From Pseudacidovorax intermedius (GTDB lineage Bacteria > Pseudomonadota > Gammaproteobacteria > Burkholderiales > Burkholderiaceae_C), in the NCBI RefSeq assembly GCF_001476815.1, contig NZ_LDSL01000009.1, positions 25,336 through 89,335 on the forward strand: a stretch of 64,000 nucleotides of DNA, written 5' to 3'. The notes beneath the pieces were generated by a model. That model worked only from the letters and a program-made list of their open reading frames with translations. It was not told the origin of the DNA and did not search any database. The position numbers were made by a program, and so were the translations under genes. Below are positions 48,273 through 57,179 of the stretch, in pieces. The stretch's first letter is position 1; each line of letters opens with the position of its first letter.

Positions 48273-49849
48273 GCCTGCGTTGGAACGGCCGACTCGCCGC
48301 CCGCCGGCGCGGGGTGGATCTGCACGGTGAGGATGCGCTTCCCGTCCACCGCCACCACCTGAAGCTGCCAGCCATCGTGCAGCACCGCCTCGCCCACGGC
48401 GGGCATGCGGCCCAGCTGGGCGAGTACGTAGCCCGCTACCGAGGTGTGGCTGTCGTCCTCGCTCACCAGACCGTCGGTTTCCAGCAGCCGCTGGACCTGG
48501 TGGATGTCGGCAGTGCCGGCCACGCGCCAGCCGCCGTCGGGCAGCGCTTCGATTTCGGGCGACTCGTCCTCGTCCGGGAACTCGCCGGCGATGGCTTCGA
48601 GCACGTCGAACGGCGTGAGCAGGCCGGTGAGCGTGCCGTATTCGTCGTTGACCAGCACCAGCTGGCCCTTCGCCTGGCGCAGCACGTCGATCGCGTGCGT
48701 GACGCCGGCGCTTTCGGGCAGATGGATGGGCGTGCGCAGGTGATCGCCCTCCTGCGCGATGTGGCCCTGCGCGACGAGCACGGCCAGCAGCTCGGTGGCG
48801 CGTCCCACGCCCACCACCGCGTCGAGGCTGCCGCGGCACACCGGCAGCAGGCTGTGGGGCGAACCCAGCAGGCGCTCGCGGACGGCGTCGGGCGCTTCTT
48901 CCAGATCGACCCACGACACGTCGGCGCGCGGCGTCATGATGCTGCGCACGCTGCGCTCGGCCAGCGACAGCACGCCGCTGACCATGCGCCGCTCCTCGGG
49001 CGCGAAGGCCGGCGCGTCGGCCAGCGCCGCTTGCGCATCGGAGTGCGACTCCGCGGCCTGCAGCCGGCGGCCGCCACCCAGCAGCCGCAGCACCGATTCC
49101 GCCGTGCGCTCGCGCAGCGGCCGCAGGGCCTGCTGGCGGGCCTGGTTGCGGCGCGCCAGCTGGTTCAGCATCTCGATGCCGATCGAGAAGCCGATGGCGG
49201 CATAGAGGTAGCCCTTGGGCAGGTGGAAGCCTAAACCCTCGGCCACCAGCGTGAGGCCGATCATCAACAGGAAGCTCAGGCACAGCACCACCACCGTGGG
49301 ATGTGCGTTGACGAAACGCGTGAGCGGCCTGGCGGCCAGCAGCATGACGCCGATGGAGATGACGACGGCGGCCATCATGACCGGCAGTTCGTCGACCATG
49401 CCGACCGCGGTGATGACCGCATCGAGCGAGAACACGGCATCCAGCACCACGATCTGCGCCACCACCAGGCCGAAGCCGGCATAGGCCGGATTGGCGCTGG
49501 CACGGTGCTCCACGCCCTCCAGCCGCTCGTGCAGCTCGGACGTGGCCTTGAACAGCAGGAAGAGGCCGCCCAGCAGCAGGATCAGGTCGCGGCCCGAGAA
49601 GCTCAGCGGGCCCAGCGAGAACAGCGGCTGCGTGAGCGTGACCAGCCACGACACCACCGACAGCAGGCCCAGCCGCATGACGAGCGCCAGCGACAGGCCG
49701 ATGACCCGCGCCCGCTCGCGCTGGTGCGGCGGCAGCTTCTCGGCCAGGATGGCAATGAAGATGAGGTTGTCGATGCCGAGGACGATCTCCAGCACCACCA
49801 GGGTGAGCAGTCCGGCCCAGGCGGCCGGGTCGGTGAGCAGCTCGATCAT
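48269..49849 (-). CDS. TerC-CBS-CorC_HlyC inner-membrane protein (YoaE/UPF0053-like)
   Basis: The 526-residue protein begins with a TerC-type membrane domain ([20 protein letters not shown], then [20 protein letters not shown]) of about 230 residues. Two CBS domains follow ([15 protein letters not shown] and [20 protein letters not shown]), then a C-terminal CorC_HlyC transporter-associated domain ([14 protein letters not shown]). This is the E. coli YoaE/YegH arrangement. Related TerC proteins act in Mn2+ export or metalation of secreted proteins, and CorC domains in Mg2+/Co2+ homeostasis; the precise ion here is unknown. The start at 49849 is the only Met matching the TerC N-terminus. The 49850-50123 gap holds nothing I recognise. 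Confidence 0.88.
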   Translation of the reverse strand: MIELLTDPAAWAGLLTLVVLEIVLGIDNLIFIAILAEKLPPHQRERARVIGLSLALVMRLGLLSVVSWLVTLTQPLFSLGPLSFSGRDLILLLGGLFLLFKATSELHERLEGVEHRASANPAYAGFGLVVAQIVVLDAVFSLDAVITAVGMVDELPVMMAAVVISIGVMLLAARPLTRFVNAHPTVVVLCLSFLLMIGLTLVAEGLGFHLPKGYLYAAIGFSIGIEMLNQLARRNQARQQALRPLRERTAESVLRLLGGGRRLQAAESHSDAQAALADAPAFAPEERRMVSGVLSLAERSVRSIMTPRADVSWVDLEEAPDAVRERLLGSPHSLLPVCRGSLDAVVGVGRATELLAVLVAQGHIAQEGDHLRTPIHLPESAGVTHAIDVLRQAKGQLVLVNDEYGTLTGLLTPFDVLEAIAGEFPDEDESPEIEALPDGGWRVAGTADIHQVQRLLETDGLVSEDDSHTSVAGYVLAQLGRMPAVGEAVLHDGWQLQVVAVDGKRILTVQIHPAPAGGESAVPTQA

Positions 49850-50123
49850 GAGCGCGCCCCCAGGGCATCTGCGGCCGCAGCAAGGCGCAGCGTGACCCGG
49901 CCGGCAGCGGCAGGGCCGGCACGGTGCGGTCTCGAAAGCGGGAGGAAGGAATCGTGCCGGCGGGGCACGGAAGGGCTGGCGCAGGCCAGCAACGGACTGG
50001 GAGGCTCGGAGGCGTCGATGGACATCTGCCGGCCAGTCTAGCGGCCCCGCGCGAGCGCATCGCGCAAAGCCGGCCGGGTGCGAGGGATATCGGTGCCGGG
50101 GCGCCGCCGCCCGGAAACGCGCT

Positions 50124-50717
50124 TCAGCAGCGGGTCTGCGCGATGGGCAGGGGGCGGCAGACGTCCATGTCCGCCGCCGGCCCGGCATCGCCGTCGCCGT
50201 CGCCGGCCGACCGCAGCACCAGCCACGTGCCCTGCACGGCCGCGGCCTGCCCTGCGGCCAGCCAGGGCAGGCCCGGCGCGTCGGGCAGGCGCTGCGCGAC
50301 CAGCAGGGCGTTGGCCTCGCCGCCTGGTGCCGGTGCATGCGCGCCGGTGTGGACCGCCACCGGCGCTTCGATCCAGCGCAAGGACGCCTGCTGCACCCGG
50401 CAGACCCAGCGCGACAGGTTGCGCAGATGCGGCCGCATGCGCGCGCTGGCGGGCGTCGGATGCGACAGCAGCCGCAGGTACGGCGCACTCTGCAGCACCT
50501 GCGCGTCGTGCAGCGCATACAGCGTGAGAAAGCGCGGCCGGCTGCGGCGACCATCCGCCTCGAAACGCCGCGCGCCGAGCATGCCGGGCACCGTCAGGCG
50601 TTCGGGCACATGCTCGTTGGCATGCCAGTCCTCATAGTCGGCGGCGACCTCTTCATCGACGTCGTTCCACAGCGCGAGCACCGCGCCGGCGCCGGCCAGC
50701 CAGTCAGGCCTGGACAT
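50124..50717 (-). CDS. EthD/dimeric alpha-beta barrel-like protein
   Basis: The 197-residue product has an N-terminal half resembling the EthD/DUF4286 dimeric ferredoxin-like fold: [20 protein letters not shown], then [19 protein letters not shown] and [11 protein letters not shown] less conserved C-terminal half follows. Such proteins accompany degradation operons and may bind or isomerise small intermediates; no catalytic residues can be named. The ATG at 50717 lies inside the 3' end of the dehydrogenase gene (overlap of 14 bases). It is therefore the third gene of a Bug, dehydrogenase, EthD-like operon. Confidence 0.7.
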   Translation of the reverse strand: MSRPDWLAGAGAVLALWNDVDEEVAADYEDWHANEHVPERLTVPGMLGARRFEADGRRSRPRFLTLYALHDAQVLQSAPYLRLLSHPTPASARMRPHLRNLSRWVCRVQQASLRWIEAPVAVHTGAHAPAPGGEANALLVAQRLPDAPGLPWLAAGQAAAVQGTWLVLRSAGDGDGDAGPAADMDVCRPLPIAQTRC

Positions 50718-51747
50718 GCCCGGGCGCCAGCAGCACCTTGCAGGCCCGCTTGCCATGGGCCAGCGCGAAGCCTTCGGCAGCCTGCGACAGCGGCAGCACA
50801 TGGCTGACCATGGGCCGCAGCACCGGCGCCAGTTCCTGCATCAGCGCGAGCGCGAGCGGCCAGTCCGATTCCGGCGGGCGGAAGGAGCCGCGCAGCTGGT
50901 GCTGGTTGCGCACCAGCGGCGTCAGGTCCAGCGTGAGCGGCCGGGCGTGGATGCCGGTGACCACCACCACGCCGTTGCGCCGCAGCAGCGGCAGGGCCTC
51001 GGCAATGGTCTCGGGCACGCCGGTGGCCTCGAACACGACGTCGAAGCGCTCGCCGTGCAGGAAGGGCCGCACGCCATCGGCCAGGCTGCCGCCGGCCACG
51101 TCCACCAGCTGGTCGAAACCCATGCGGCGCAACGCCGCGAGGCGCACGGCGTCGTCATGGCCGCTCACCACGACCTGCCGGGCACCCGCGCGCCGGGCCA
51201 GCGCCGCGATGCCCTGGCCGATGGTGCCTGGGCCCATCACCAGCACCCGCGCGCCCGCCACGTCGCCGGCGATGCGCAGGGCCTGCATGGCGATGGTGAG
51301 CGGCTCGGTCAGCGCCGCGAGTTCGTCGTCCACGCCCTCGGGCACCGGCACGCAGTTGCGCAGCGGCACCCGCACCCAGTCGGCAAAAGCGCCGTCGCGC
51401 GTCATGCCGATGCCGCGGCGCTGCTCGCAGCGGTCGAAGTCCGCGGCCGTGCACGCGGCGCAGCTGCCGCAGGTGACGGAGGGCCGCACCACCACGCGCC
51501 GGCCGGCCAGCGGCCCGGTCTGCGCCACCCCCACGAATTCGTGGCCGATGGTCACGGGCAGCGCCGGCGCGATGAAGGCATAGCTGGACGTCCAGTCGTC
51601 CACGTGCAGGTCGCTGCCGCAGATGCCGGTCGCGCGCACGCGCACCAGCACCTCGTCGGCATCGCCGGGCGGCAGGGCCGGGGCGGGCACCTCCACCAGT
51701 TCCAGGCCGGCCTCGGGCCGGGTCTTTCTCAGGGCTTGCATGCGCAT
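50704..51747 (-). CDS. zinc-dependent medium-chain alcohol dehydrogenase
   Basis: The 347-residue enzyme has catalytic-zinc motifs GICGSDLH and TIGHEFVG, a structural-zinc lobe TCGSCAACTAADFDRC with four cysteines, and an NAD-binding VMGPGTIGQG. It resembles sorbitol/threonine/galactitol-type dehydrogenases and should oxidise a secondary alcohol or polyol using NAD(P). It starts at 51747 (ATG; 51741 is a second in-frame ATG) 22 bases after the Bug gene, and its end overlaps the EthD-like gene. Regulation by the divergent LysR at 52852 is likely. Confidence 0.88.
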   Translation of the reverse strand: MRMQALRKTRPEAGLELVEVPAPALPPGDADEVLVRVRATGICGSDLHVDDWTSSYAFIAPALPVTIGHEFVGVAQTGPLAGRRVVVRPSVTCGSCAACTAADFDRCEQRRGIGMTRDGAFADWVRVPLRNCVPVPEGVDDELAALTEPLTIAMQALRIAGDVAGARVLVMGPGTIGQGIAALARRAGARQVVVSGHDDAVRLAALRRMGFDQLVDVAGGSLADGVRPFLHGERFDVVFEATGVPETIAEALPLLRRNGVVVVTGIHARPLTLDLTPLVRNQHQLRGSFRPPESDWPLALALMQELAPVLRPMVSHVLPLSQAAEGFALAHGKRACKVLLAPGHVQA

Positions 51748-51769
51748 TCCTTTGCCGTGGCCAGGCGCA

Positions 51770-52729
51770 TCAGTCGATGCGGATGCCCACCTTCTTGATG
51801 ATGGCGCCCCACTTGGCGCTCTCGGCCGCGATGAAGCTGCGGAAGGCCTCCGGCGTGCCGCCGCCGACGACGAGGCCCTGCTTGGCGAAGGCGTCCTTCA
51901 CCTCGGCTTCCTGCATGACGGCATTGGCGTCGGCATTGATGCGCCTGACGAGCGCATCGGGCGTGCCGGCCGCGGTGAACACGCCGTTCCAGGCCAGGGC
52001 CTCGAAGCCGGGGTAGCCGGCCTCGGCCACCGTGGGCAGCTCCTTCATGCCCTCCATGCGCTGGGCGCTGGTGACGGCCAGCAGCCGGATGCGCCCGCTG
52101 CCGACCAGCGGCAGCAGGGCCGGCTGCACGGCGAACAGCGCCTGCGTCTCGCCCGAGGCCAGCGAGATGCCGGCCGGCGGCGAGCCGTTGAAGGGCACGT
52201 GCACGGCCTCGAAGCCCGCCGCGCTGCGGAACAGCTCCATGGTCAGGTGCGAGGAGCTGCCCGCCCCCACCGAGCCATAGGGCACGCCGCCCGGCTGCTT
52301 GCGCGCCCAGGCGACGTACTCCTGCACGGTGCGCGCCGGATTGGCGGCGGGCACGGCCAGCACGTTGGGCTGCGACGAGGTCAGCACCACCGGCAGCAGG
52401 TCCTTCGCGGGGTCGTAGGCCATCTGCCGGTACATGAAGGGGGCGAAGGCGATGGGGCCGTTGAAGCCGATGCCCAGCGTGTAGCCATCGGCCGGCGCCT
52501 TGGCCACGGCCGACATGCCCAGCATGCCGCCCGCGCCGGGCTTGTTGTCCACCACCACGGGCTGGCCCCAGCGGCCGCTCAGCCGGTTGCCCAGCGTGCG
52601 GGCGATGAAGTCCAGGCTGCTGCCGGCCGGCGCCGGCACCACCAGCTTCACCGGGCGCGTGGGCCAGTCCTGCGCGGCGGCGCTCAGGGCCAGCAGGGGA
52701 AAGAGGGCAAGGGCGAGCAGGCGTTTCAA
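51770..52729 (-). CDS. Bug/TctC-family periplasmic substrate-binding protein
   Basis: The 319-residue Bug protein (WPTRPVKLVVPAPAGSSLD, VVVDNKPGAGGMLG, ADGYTLGIGFNGP) needs an unusual TTG start at 52729. That position is preceded by GGAGA with correct spacing and gives a clean signal peptide (KRLLALALFPLLALSAAAQ). The in-frame ATGs upstream lie within the divergent regulatory region and would spoil the signal. It heads a three-gene operon with a zinc dehydrogenase and an EthD-like protein, so its ligand is probably an alcohol or hydroxy-acid substrate of that dehydrogenase. Confidence 0.87.
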   Translation of the reverse strand: MKRLLALALFPLLALSAAAQDWPTRPVKLVVPAPAGSSLDFIARTLGNRLSGRWGQPVVVDNKPGAGGMLGMSAVAKAPADGYTLGIGFNGPIAFAPFMYRQMAYDPAKDLLPVVLTSSQPNVLAVPAANPARTVQEYVAWARKQPGGVPYGSVGAGSSSHLTMELFRSAAGFEAVHVPFNGSPPAGISLASGETQALFAVQPALLPLVGSGRIRLLAVTSAQRMEGMKELPTVAEAGYPGFEALAWNGVFTAAGTPDALVRRINADANAVMQEAEVKDAFAKQGLVVGGGTPEAFRSFIAAESAKWGAIIKKVGIRID

Positions 52730-52791
52730 GAATGTCTCCGTCGGTGCCACCTCGAAGCGGGCGGCGATGGCGGGCATTCTGGAGAAGGCCA

Positions 52792-52817
52792 AGCGATACG
52801 TCCAGGACGGAATCGCT
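52792..52817. promoter_or_regulatory. candidate LysR operator, AGCGAT-N14-ATCGCT
   Basis: A perfect 6-bp inverted repeat with a 14-base centre lies in the 122-bp gap between the TTG-started Bug gene and the LysR gene at 52852. Position and symmetry fit a recognition site from which the LysR protein controls both directions. Confidence 0.45.
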
Positions 52818-52824
52818 ATGCTTG

Positions 52825-52843
52825 CCATATCCCACAGGTATGG
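52825..52843. promoter_or_regulatory. second dyad near the LysR start, CCATA-N9-TATGG
   Basis: A perfect 5-bp inverted repeat directly precedes and partly covers the ribosome-binding site of the LysR gene. It could be the autoregulatory half of the operator, paired with 52792-52817. Confidence 0.3.
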
Positions 52844-52851
52844 AGACAAGC

Positions 52852-53772
52852 ATGGCCGCCGAGCTGCGCCACCTGCGCTATTTCATCGCCGTGGCCGAAG
52901 CGGGCAGCCTGAGCCGCGCGGCCGAGAAGCTGTTCATTGCGCAGCCGCCGCTGTCGGTACAGATCCGCCAGCTGGAAGACCTGCTGGGCACCGCCCTGTT
53001 CGTGCGCCACGCCAAGGGCGTGCGCCTGACGGCCGCGGGCGAATGCCTGCTGCCGGAGGCGCGGCAGCTGGTCGAGCGGGCTGCGGGGCTCAAGGACTGG
53101 CTGGCCGGTGCGTCGCCGGTGGGACGGCTGTCGCTGGGCTTCGTGCCCTCCGCCGGCAGCACGGTGATGCCGCAGCTGCTGGCCGCGCTGCGCGCCGAGC
53201 ATCCGCGCCTGCAGATCGCGCTGCGCGAGATGATCAGCAGCGAGCAGGTCGACGCCCTGGCGAGCGGCCAGATCGACCTGGGCATCGCGCGGGCCGCGGC
53301 CCGGCATCCGCGCATCGAGGCGGTCGCGCGCATTCCCGATCCCTTCTGCGTGGCGATGCCGGCGGCCGACGCGGCCGCGCTGGCCGCCGGCGCGCTGGAC
53401 CTGCGGCGCTTTGCCGAGGCCGACTTCGTCGCCTTCACCCGCCACCGCGGCCCCGCCTATTTCGACCAGGCCATCCACCTGTGCGCGCGCGCCGGCTTCT
53501 CGCCGCGCATCCGCTACGAGGCGAGCACCGTGCACGGCGTGCTGGACCTGGTGGGCGCGGGCCTGGGCGTGGCATTGGTGCCGGCCAGCTGCGTGCTGCT
53601 GGCGGCCGCGCGGGTGGCGATCCGGCCGCTCAAGGGCAGCCAGAAGCAGGCTGTGCTGACCCTGCTGCGACGCAAGGCGCAGGGGCCGGTGCCGGGCGAG
53701 CGGGCCCTGGCGCGCACGCGTGCGGTGTTCGACGCGCTTCAGCGCCGCACGGTGGCACGCCTGGCGGGCTGA
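52852..53772 (+). CDS. LysR-type transcriptional regulator
   Basis: This 306-residue LysR protein has its helix-turn-helix at LRHLRYFIAVAEAGSLSRAA, then FIAQPPLSVQIRQLEDLLG, followed by an effector-binding domain (LSLGFVPSAGSTVMPQLLAA). ATG 52852 is chosen over 52840 and 52732 because GGAG sits 6 bases upstream. It is divergent from the Bug/dehydrogenase operon and is its likely regulator. Its 3' end overlaps the 3' end of the next, opposing LysR gene by 34 bases. Confidence 0.9.
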   Translation: MAAELRHLRYFIAVAEAGSLSRAAEKLFIAQPPLSVQIRQLEDLLGTALFVRHAKGVRLTAAGECLLPEARQLVERAAGLKDWLAGASPVGRLSLGFVPSAGSTVMPQLLAALRAEHPRLQIALREMISSEQVDALASGQIDLGIARAAARHPRIEAVARIPDPFCVAMPAADAAALAAGALDLRRFAEADFVAFTRHRGPAYFDQAIHLCARAGFSPRIRYEASTVHGVLDLVGAGLGVALVPASCVLLAAARVAIRPLKGSQKQAVLTLLRRKAQGPVPGERALARTRAVFDALQRRTVARLAG

Positions 53773-54704
53773 GGCGGCCTGGACGACCCCGCTGCGTCCG
53801 CGGGCCACTGCGGCAACCACTGCATCAGGTGCTCCGCGAAGCCCTGCGCGGCGGGCGACAGGGGACGGGAGGCGGGCTGGTAGAGACAGACCTTGCGCAC
53901 CGTCTCGGGCCCCAGCACGCGGCGCATCACCAGGCCCAGCGGCAGTGCCATCACACCCACATAGGCCGGTGCCAGCGTGGCGGCCAGGCCCTGCGCGGCC
54001 AGGCCGAGCGCGGTGGAGATGTTGTCCACCACCTCCACCGGCTCGACCCGCTCGCCCTCGGGCGCATTGGCATGCATCTGCGCCACGCTGCGCTCGTGGT
54101 CGCGGCCGGCAGCCACCAGGGCGTGGCCCTGCAGATCGGCCCAGCGCAGCTGGCGGCGGCGCGCGAGCGGATGCGCGGGGGCGCACCAGAGCACCCAGCG
54201 GCTGTCGAAGAGCCCGTCGCGCCGCACGGCGTCGCCGGCCGGCCGGTCGGGGCCCACAGCCAGGTCCACGTCGCCGGCCTGGACGGCATCCACCAGCTGG
54301 TCGACCGGCAGGTCCTTCACCCGCACCACCACCCGCGGCCGCTGCGCCTGGTAGCCGCGGATGGCCGCCGGAATGGCCGTGCCGGCCAGCACCAGCGGCG
54401 CACCCACGCGCACCAGCCCGGCTGCGCGGTTGCGCACGTCGGCGGCGGCGCTGTCGGCAGCCTGCACATGCCGCAGCACCGTCTCGGCCGGGCCCAGGAA
54501 GTCCTGGCCCGCGCTGGACAGGGCCACGCGCCGCGTGGTCCGGTCGAAGAGCCGGAAGCCGAGCACGGCCTCGAGCTCCGCCACCAGCTGGCTGACGGCC
54601 TGGGCGGTGAGGCCCAGCCGGCCGGCGGCCGCGGCAAAACTGTGCTGCTCGGCCACGGCGGCGAATGCCTCGAGCTGGCGCAGGGTGTAGCGGACGAGGG
54701 GCAT
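53739..54704 (-). CDS. LysR-type transcriptional regulator divergent from the hpa genes
   Basis: This 321-residue LysR protein begins MPLVRYTLRQLEAFAAVAEQ, with the recognition helix in LGLTAQAVSQLVAELEAVLG and an effector domain (LVRVGAPLVLAGTAIPAAIR). It is divergent from hpaH across 128 bp. A 7-bp perfect inverted repeat (54714-54730) lies 10 bases before its start, so it is probably autoregulated and controls the hpa operon. That differs from E. coli, where the meta-cleavage genes are controlled by the MarR-type HpaR. Its last 34 bases overlap the opposing LysR gene. Confidence 0.9.
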   Translation of the reverse strand: MPLVRYTLRQLEAFAAVAEQHSFAAAAGRLGLTAQAVSQLVAELEAVLGFRLFDRTTRRVALSSAGQDFLGPAETVLRHVQAADSAAADVRNRAAGLVRVGAPLVLAGTAIPAAIRGYQAQRPRVVVRVKDLPVDQLVDAVQAGDVDLAVGPDRPAGDAVRRDGLFDSRWVLWCAPAHPLARRRQLRWADLQGHALVAAGRDHERSVAQMHANAPEGERVEPVEVVDNISTALGLAAQGLAATLAPAYVGVMALPLGLVMRRVLGPETVRKVCLYQPASRPLSPAAQGFAEHLMQWLPQWPADAAGSSRPPQPARRATVRR

Positions 54705-54713
54705 GGGCGGATT

Positions 54714-54730
54714 ATCAAGCGCTGCTTGAT
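54714..54730. promoter_or_regulatory. LysR operator candidate, ATCAAGC-GCT-GCTTGAT
   Basis: A perfect 7-bp dyad with a 3-base centre stands in the divergent gap between the LysR gene and hpaH, close to the LysR start. Among the possible operators in this window it is the most symmetrical. Confidence 0.55.
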
Positions 54731-54832
54731 GATGCCGCGGAATCGATTGCTGGTGCGCCGGCGTCGCGCGGCGCAGACTGCGGGCGCGCTGCGGGCAGGA
54801 ACGACCACCGCAGCGCCCCCCGGAGACAACGC

Positions 54833-55639
54833 ATGACCGACATCCCCCAGGACCACCGCGCCCTTGCGCAAGCGCTCATCGAGGCCGAGCGCACGCGCCG
54901 GCCCGTGGCCCACTTCAGCCAGCGCCTGCCCGGCATGACCATCGCCGACAGCTACGCCATCCAGCGCGAATGGACGGCCTTGAAGCTGGCCGCGGGCGAC
55001 ACCATCGTCGGCCGCAAGATCGGCCTGACCTCGCGCGCCATGCAGATCGCCTCGCAGATCACCGAGCCCGACTACGGCGTGCTGCTGCAGAGCATGGTGA
55101 TCGACAACGGCAGCACGGTGGAGGCCGCGCGCTTCATCGTGCCGCGGCTGGAGGTGGAGTTCGCCTTCATCCTCGCCCGGCCGCTGCGCGGGCCCCGCAC
55201 CACGCTGTTCGACGTGCTCAACGCCACCGCCTACGTCATTCCCGCGCTGGAGCTGATCGACGCGCGCATCGAGCAGTTCGACAGCGTGACGAAGGCGCCG
55301 CGCACCGTGCTCGACACCATTGCCGACAACGCGGCCAGCGCCGGCATCGTGATGGGCGGGCGGCCCATGCGCCCGGACCAGGTGGACTGGCGCTGGGCCG
55401 GCGCGCTGCTGTTCAAGAACGGCGTGATCGAGGAGTCGGGCCTGGGCGCCGCGGTGCTCAACCACCCGGCCAACGGCGTGGCCTGGCTGGCCAACAAGCT
55501 GGCCGCACACGGCGAAGGCCTGGAGGCCGGCCAGATCGTGCTGGGCGGCTCCTTCACCCGGCCGGTGCACTGCGCCGCCGGCGACACCTTCCACGCCGAC
55601 TACGGGCCGCTGGGTGCCATCTCGCTCAAGTTCGCCTGA
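54833..55639 (+). CDS. hpaH: 2-oxo-hept-4-ene-1,7-dioate hydratase
   Basis: The 268-residue protein belongs to the hydratase branch of the FAH fold. ITEPDYGVLLQSMVIDNG, RLEVEFAFILARPLRGP with the metal-binding glutamates, and the C-terminal GGSFTRPVHCAAGDTFHADY match HpaH/HpcG closely. It adds water to the 2-oxo-hept-ene-dioate formed after HpaG in homoprotocatechuate meta-cleavage, using Mg2+. The ATG at 54833 follows a GGAGA box. It is the first gene of a four-gene plus-strand set with hpaE, hpaD and hpaG, and is divergent from its likely LysR regulator. Confidence 0.88.
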   Translation: MTDIPQDHRALAQALIEAERTRRPVAHFSQRLPGMTIADSYAIQREWTALKLAAGDTIVGRKIGLTSRAMQIASQITEPDYGVLLQSMVIDNGSTVEAARFIVPRLEVEFAFILARPLRGPRTTLFDVLNATAYVIPALELIDARIEQFDSVTKAPRTVLDTIADNAASAGIVMGGRPMRPDQVDWRWAGALLFKNGVIEESGLGAAVLNHPANGVAWLANKLAAHGEGLEAGQIVLGGSFTRPVHCAAGDTFHADYGPLGAISLKFA

Positions 55640-55681
55640 CGCGCCAAGCACCACGCCGCCACCTCTTCCGGAAACCGATCC

Positions 55682-57157
55682 ATGGCTTCTTCCCTGCTCG
55701 ACATCGCGGGCGTCCCGGTGTCGCCCGACCATTACATCGACGGCCGCCGCGTGCCCTCGGCCACCACCTTCGCGCTCTTCAGCCCCATCGACCAGCAGCC
55801 GCTGGGCCGCATCGCCGAAGGCCTGGAGGACCACACCGAGGCCGCCATCGCGGCCGCGCAGCGCGCCTTCCCGGCCTGGAGCGCCCTGAGCGCCGCCGAG
55901 CGCCTGCCCTACCTGGAGCGCTTCGCCGAAGAGATCGGCCAACGTGCCGACGACTTCTGCCGCCTGGAGAGCACCGACGCCGGCGTGCTGCTCTCGCGCA
56001 TGCGCCACGGCGTGGTGCCGCGCGCCATGCTCAACATCCGCTGGTTCGCGCAGCATGCGCTGGAACTGCAGAGCCGCCCCATCGACACCGAGCAGGCCCA
56101 CCACATCGTGCGCCACGACCCGGCCGGCGTGGTGGTGATCATCACGCCGTGGAACGCGCCGCTGATGCTGTCCACCTGGAAGCTGGGCCCGGCCCTGGCC
56201 GCCGGCAACACCTGCGTGCTGAAGCCGCCGGAGTGGGCGCCGCTGACCTGCTCGCTGCTGGCCGACTGCGCCGATGCGGCCGGCCTGCCGCCAGGCGTCT
56301 TCAATGTGGTGCAGGGCACGGGCGCCAGCACCGGCGCGCGGCTGGTGGGCGATGCGCGCATCGCGCGCGTCTCCTTCACCGGCAGCGTGCCCACGGCCAA
56401 GTCCATTGCGCAGGCCGCGGGGGCCAACCTGGTGCCCTGCAGCCTGGAGCTGGGCGGCAAGAGCCCCTTCATCGTGCTGGAGGATGCCGACCTGGATGGC
56501 GCTGCCGCCACCGGCGCGCTGATGTACCGCAATGCCGGCCAGGTCTGCCTGGCGGGCACGCGCTTCCTGGTGCATGAAAAGGTGGCCGAGCGCTTCATCG
56601 CCACCATGCGCAGCCACGTTGAGAAGCTCAACGTGGGTGACCCGCGCGACGAGGCCACCGAAGTCGGCCCCATCATCCATCCACGCCAGGTGGCCCGCGT
56701 CGAGGGCTTCGTGCAGCGCGCCGTCGCGGCCGGCGCCGAGCTGCTGTGGGGCGGCGAGCGCCACGGCTTCGGCGCCCAGTACTTCCAGCCCACCATGCTC
56801 ACGAAGGTGGCGCAGGACAGCGAGATCGTGCAGAACGAGGTCTTCGGCCCCGTGCTCACGCTGCAGACCTTCGCCAGCGACGAAGAGGCCGTCGCCCTGG
56901 CCAACGGCACCGACTACGGCCTGGGCGGCGTCTGCTACGGCGAGACCGGCCACGCGACCGAATTGGCGAAGCAGGTACGCACCGGCTTCATCTGGGTCAA
57001 CAGCTTCGGCATCCGCGACCTGGCCGCGCCCTTCGGCGGCATCAAGCGCTCCGGCGTGGGCCGCGAAGGCGGCGACTGGAGCTTCGAATTCTTCTGCGAC
57101 ATCAAGGACGTCGTGGTCCCCAAAAAGCCGTTCAAGGCGAGCTTCAGCCACCGCTGA
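55682..57157 (+). CDS. hpaE: 5-carboxymethyl-2-hydroxymuconate semialdehyde dehydrogenase
   Basis: The 491-residue aldehyde dehydrogenase has the substrate/cofactor motif ITPWNAPLM, the general-base E256 in CSLELGGKSP, catalytic C289 in NAGQVCLAGTR and the terminal GGIKRSGVGREGG. The family is unambiguous; the HpaE assignment rests on flanking hpaH and hpaD plus overall resemblance to hydroxymuconic-semialdehyde dehydrogenases. It oxidises the ring-cleavage semialdehyde with NAD+. It starts 42 bases after hpaH and ends 22 bases before hpaD. Confidence 0.88.
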   Translation: MASSLLDIAGVPVSPDHYIDGRRVPSATTFALFSPIDQQPLGRIAEGLEDHTEAAIAAAQRAFPAWSALSAAERLPYLERFAEEIGQRADDFCRLESTDAGVLLSRMRHGVVPRAMLNIRWFAQHALELQSRPIDTEQAHHIVRHDPAGVVVIITPWNAPLMLSTWKLGPALAAGNTCVLKPPEWAPLTCSLLADCADAAGLPPGVFNVVQGTGASTGARLVGDARIARVSFTGSVPTAKSIAQAAGANLVPCSLELGGKSPFIVLEDADLDGAAATGALMYRNAGQVCLAGTRFLVHEKVAERFIATMRSHVEKLNVGDPRDEATEVGPIIHPRQVARVEGFVQRAVAAGAELLWGGERHGFGAQYFQPTMLTKVAQDSEIVQNEVFGPVLTLQTFASDEEAVALANGTDYGLGGVCYGETGHATELAKQVRTGFIWVNSFGIRDLAAPFGGIKRSGVGREGGDWSFEFFCDIKDVVVPKKPFKASFSHR

Positions 57158-57179
57158 ACGCAACCAAGGAGACATTCCC

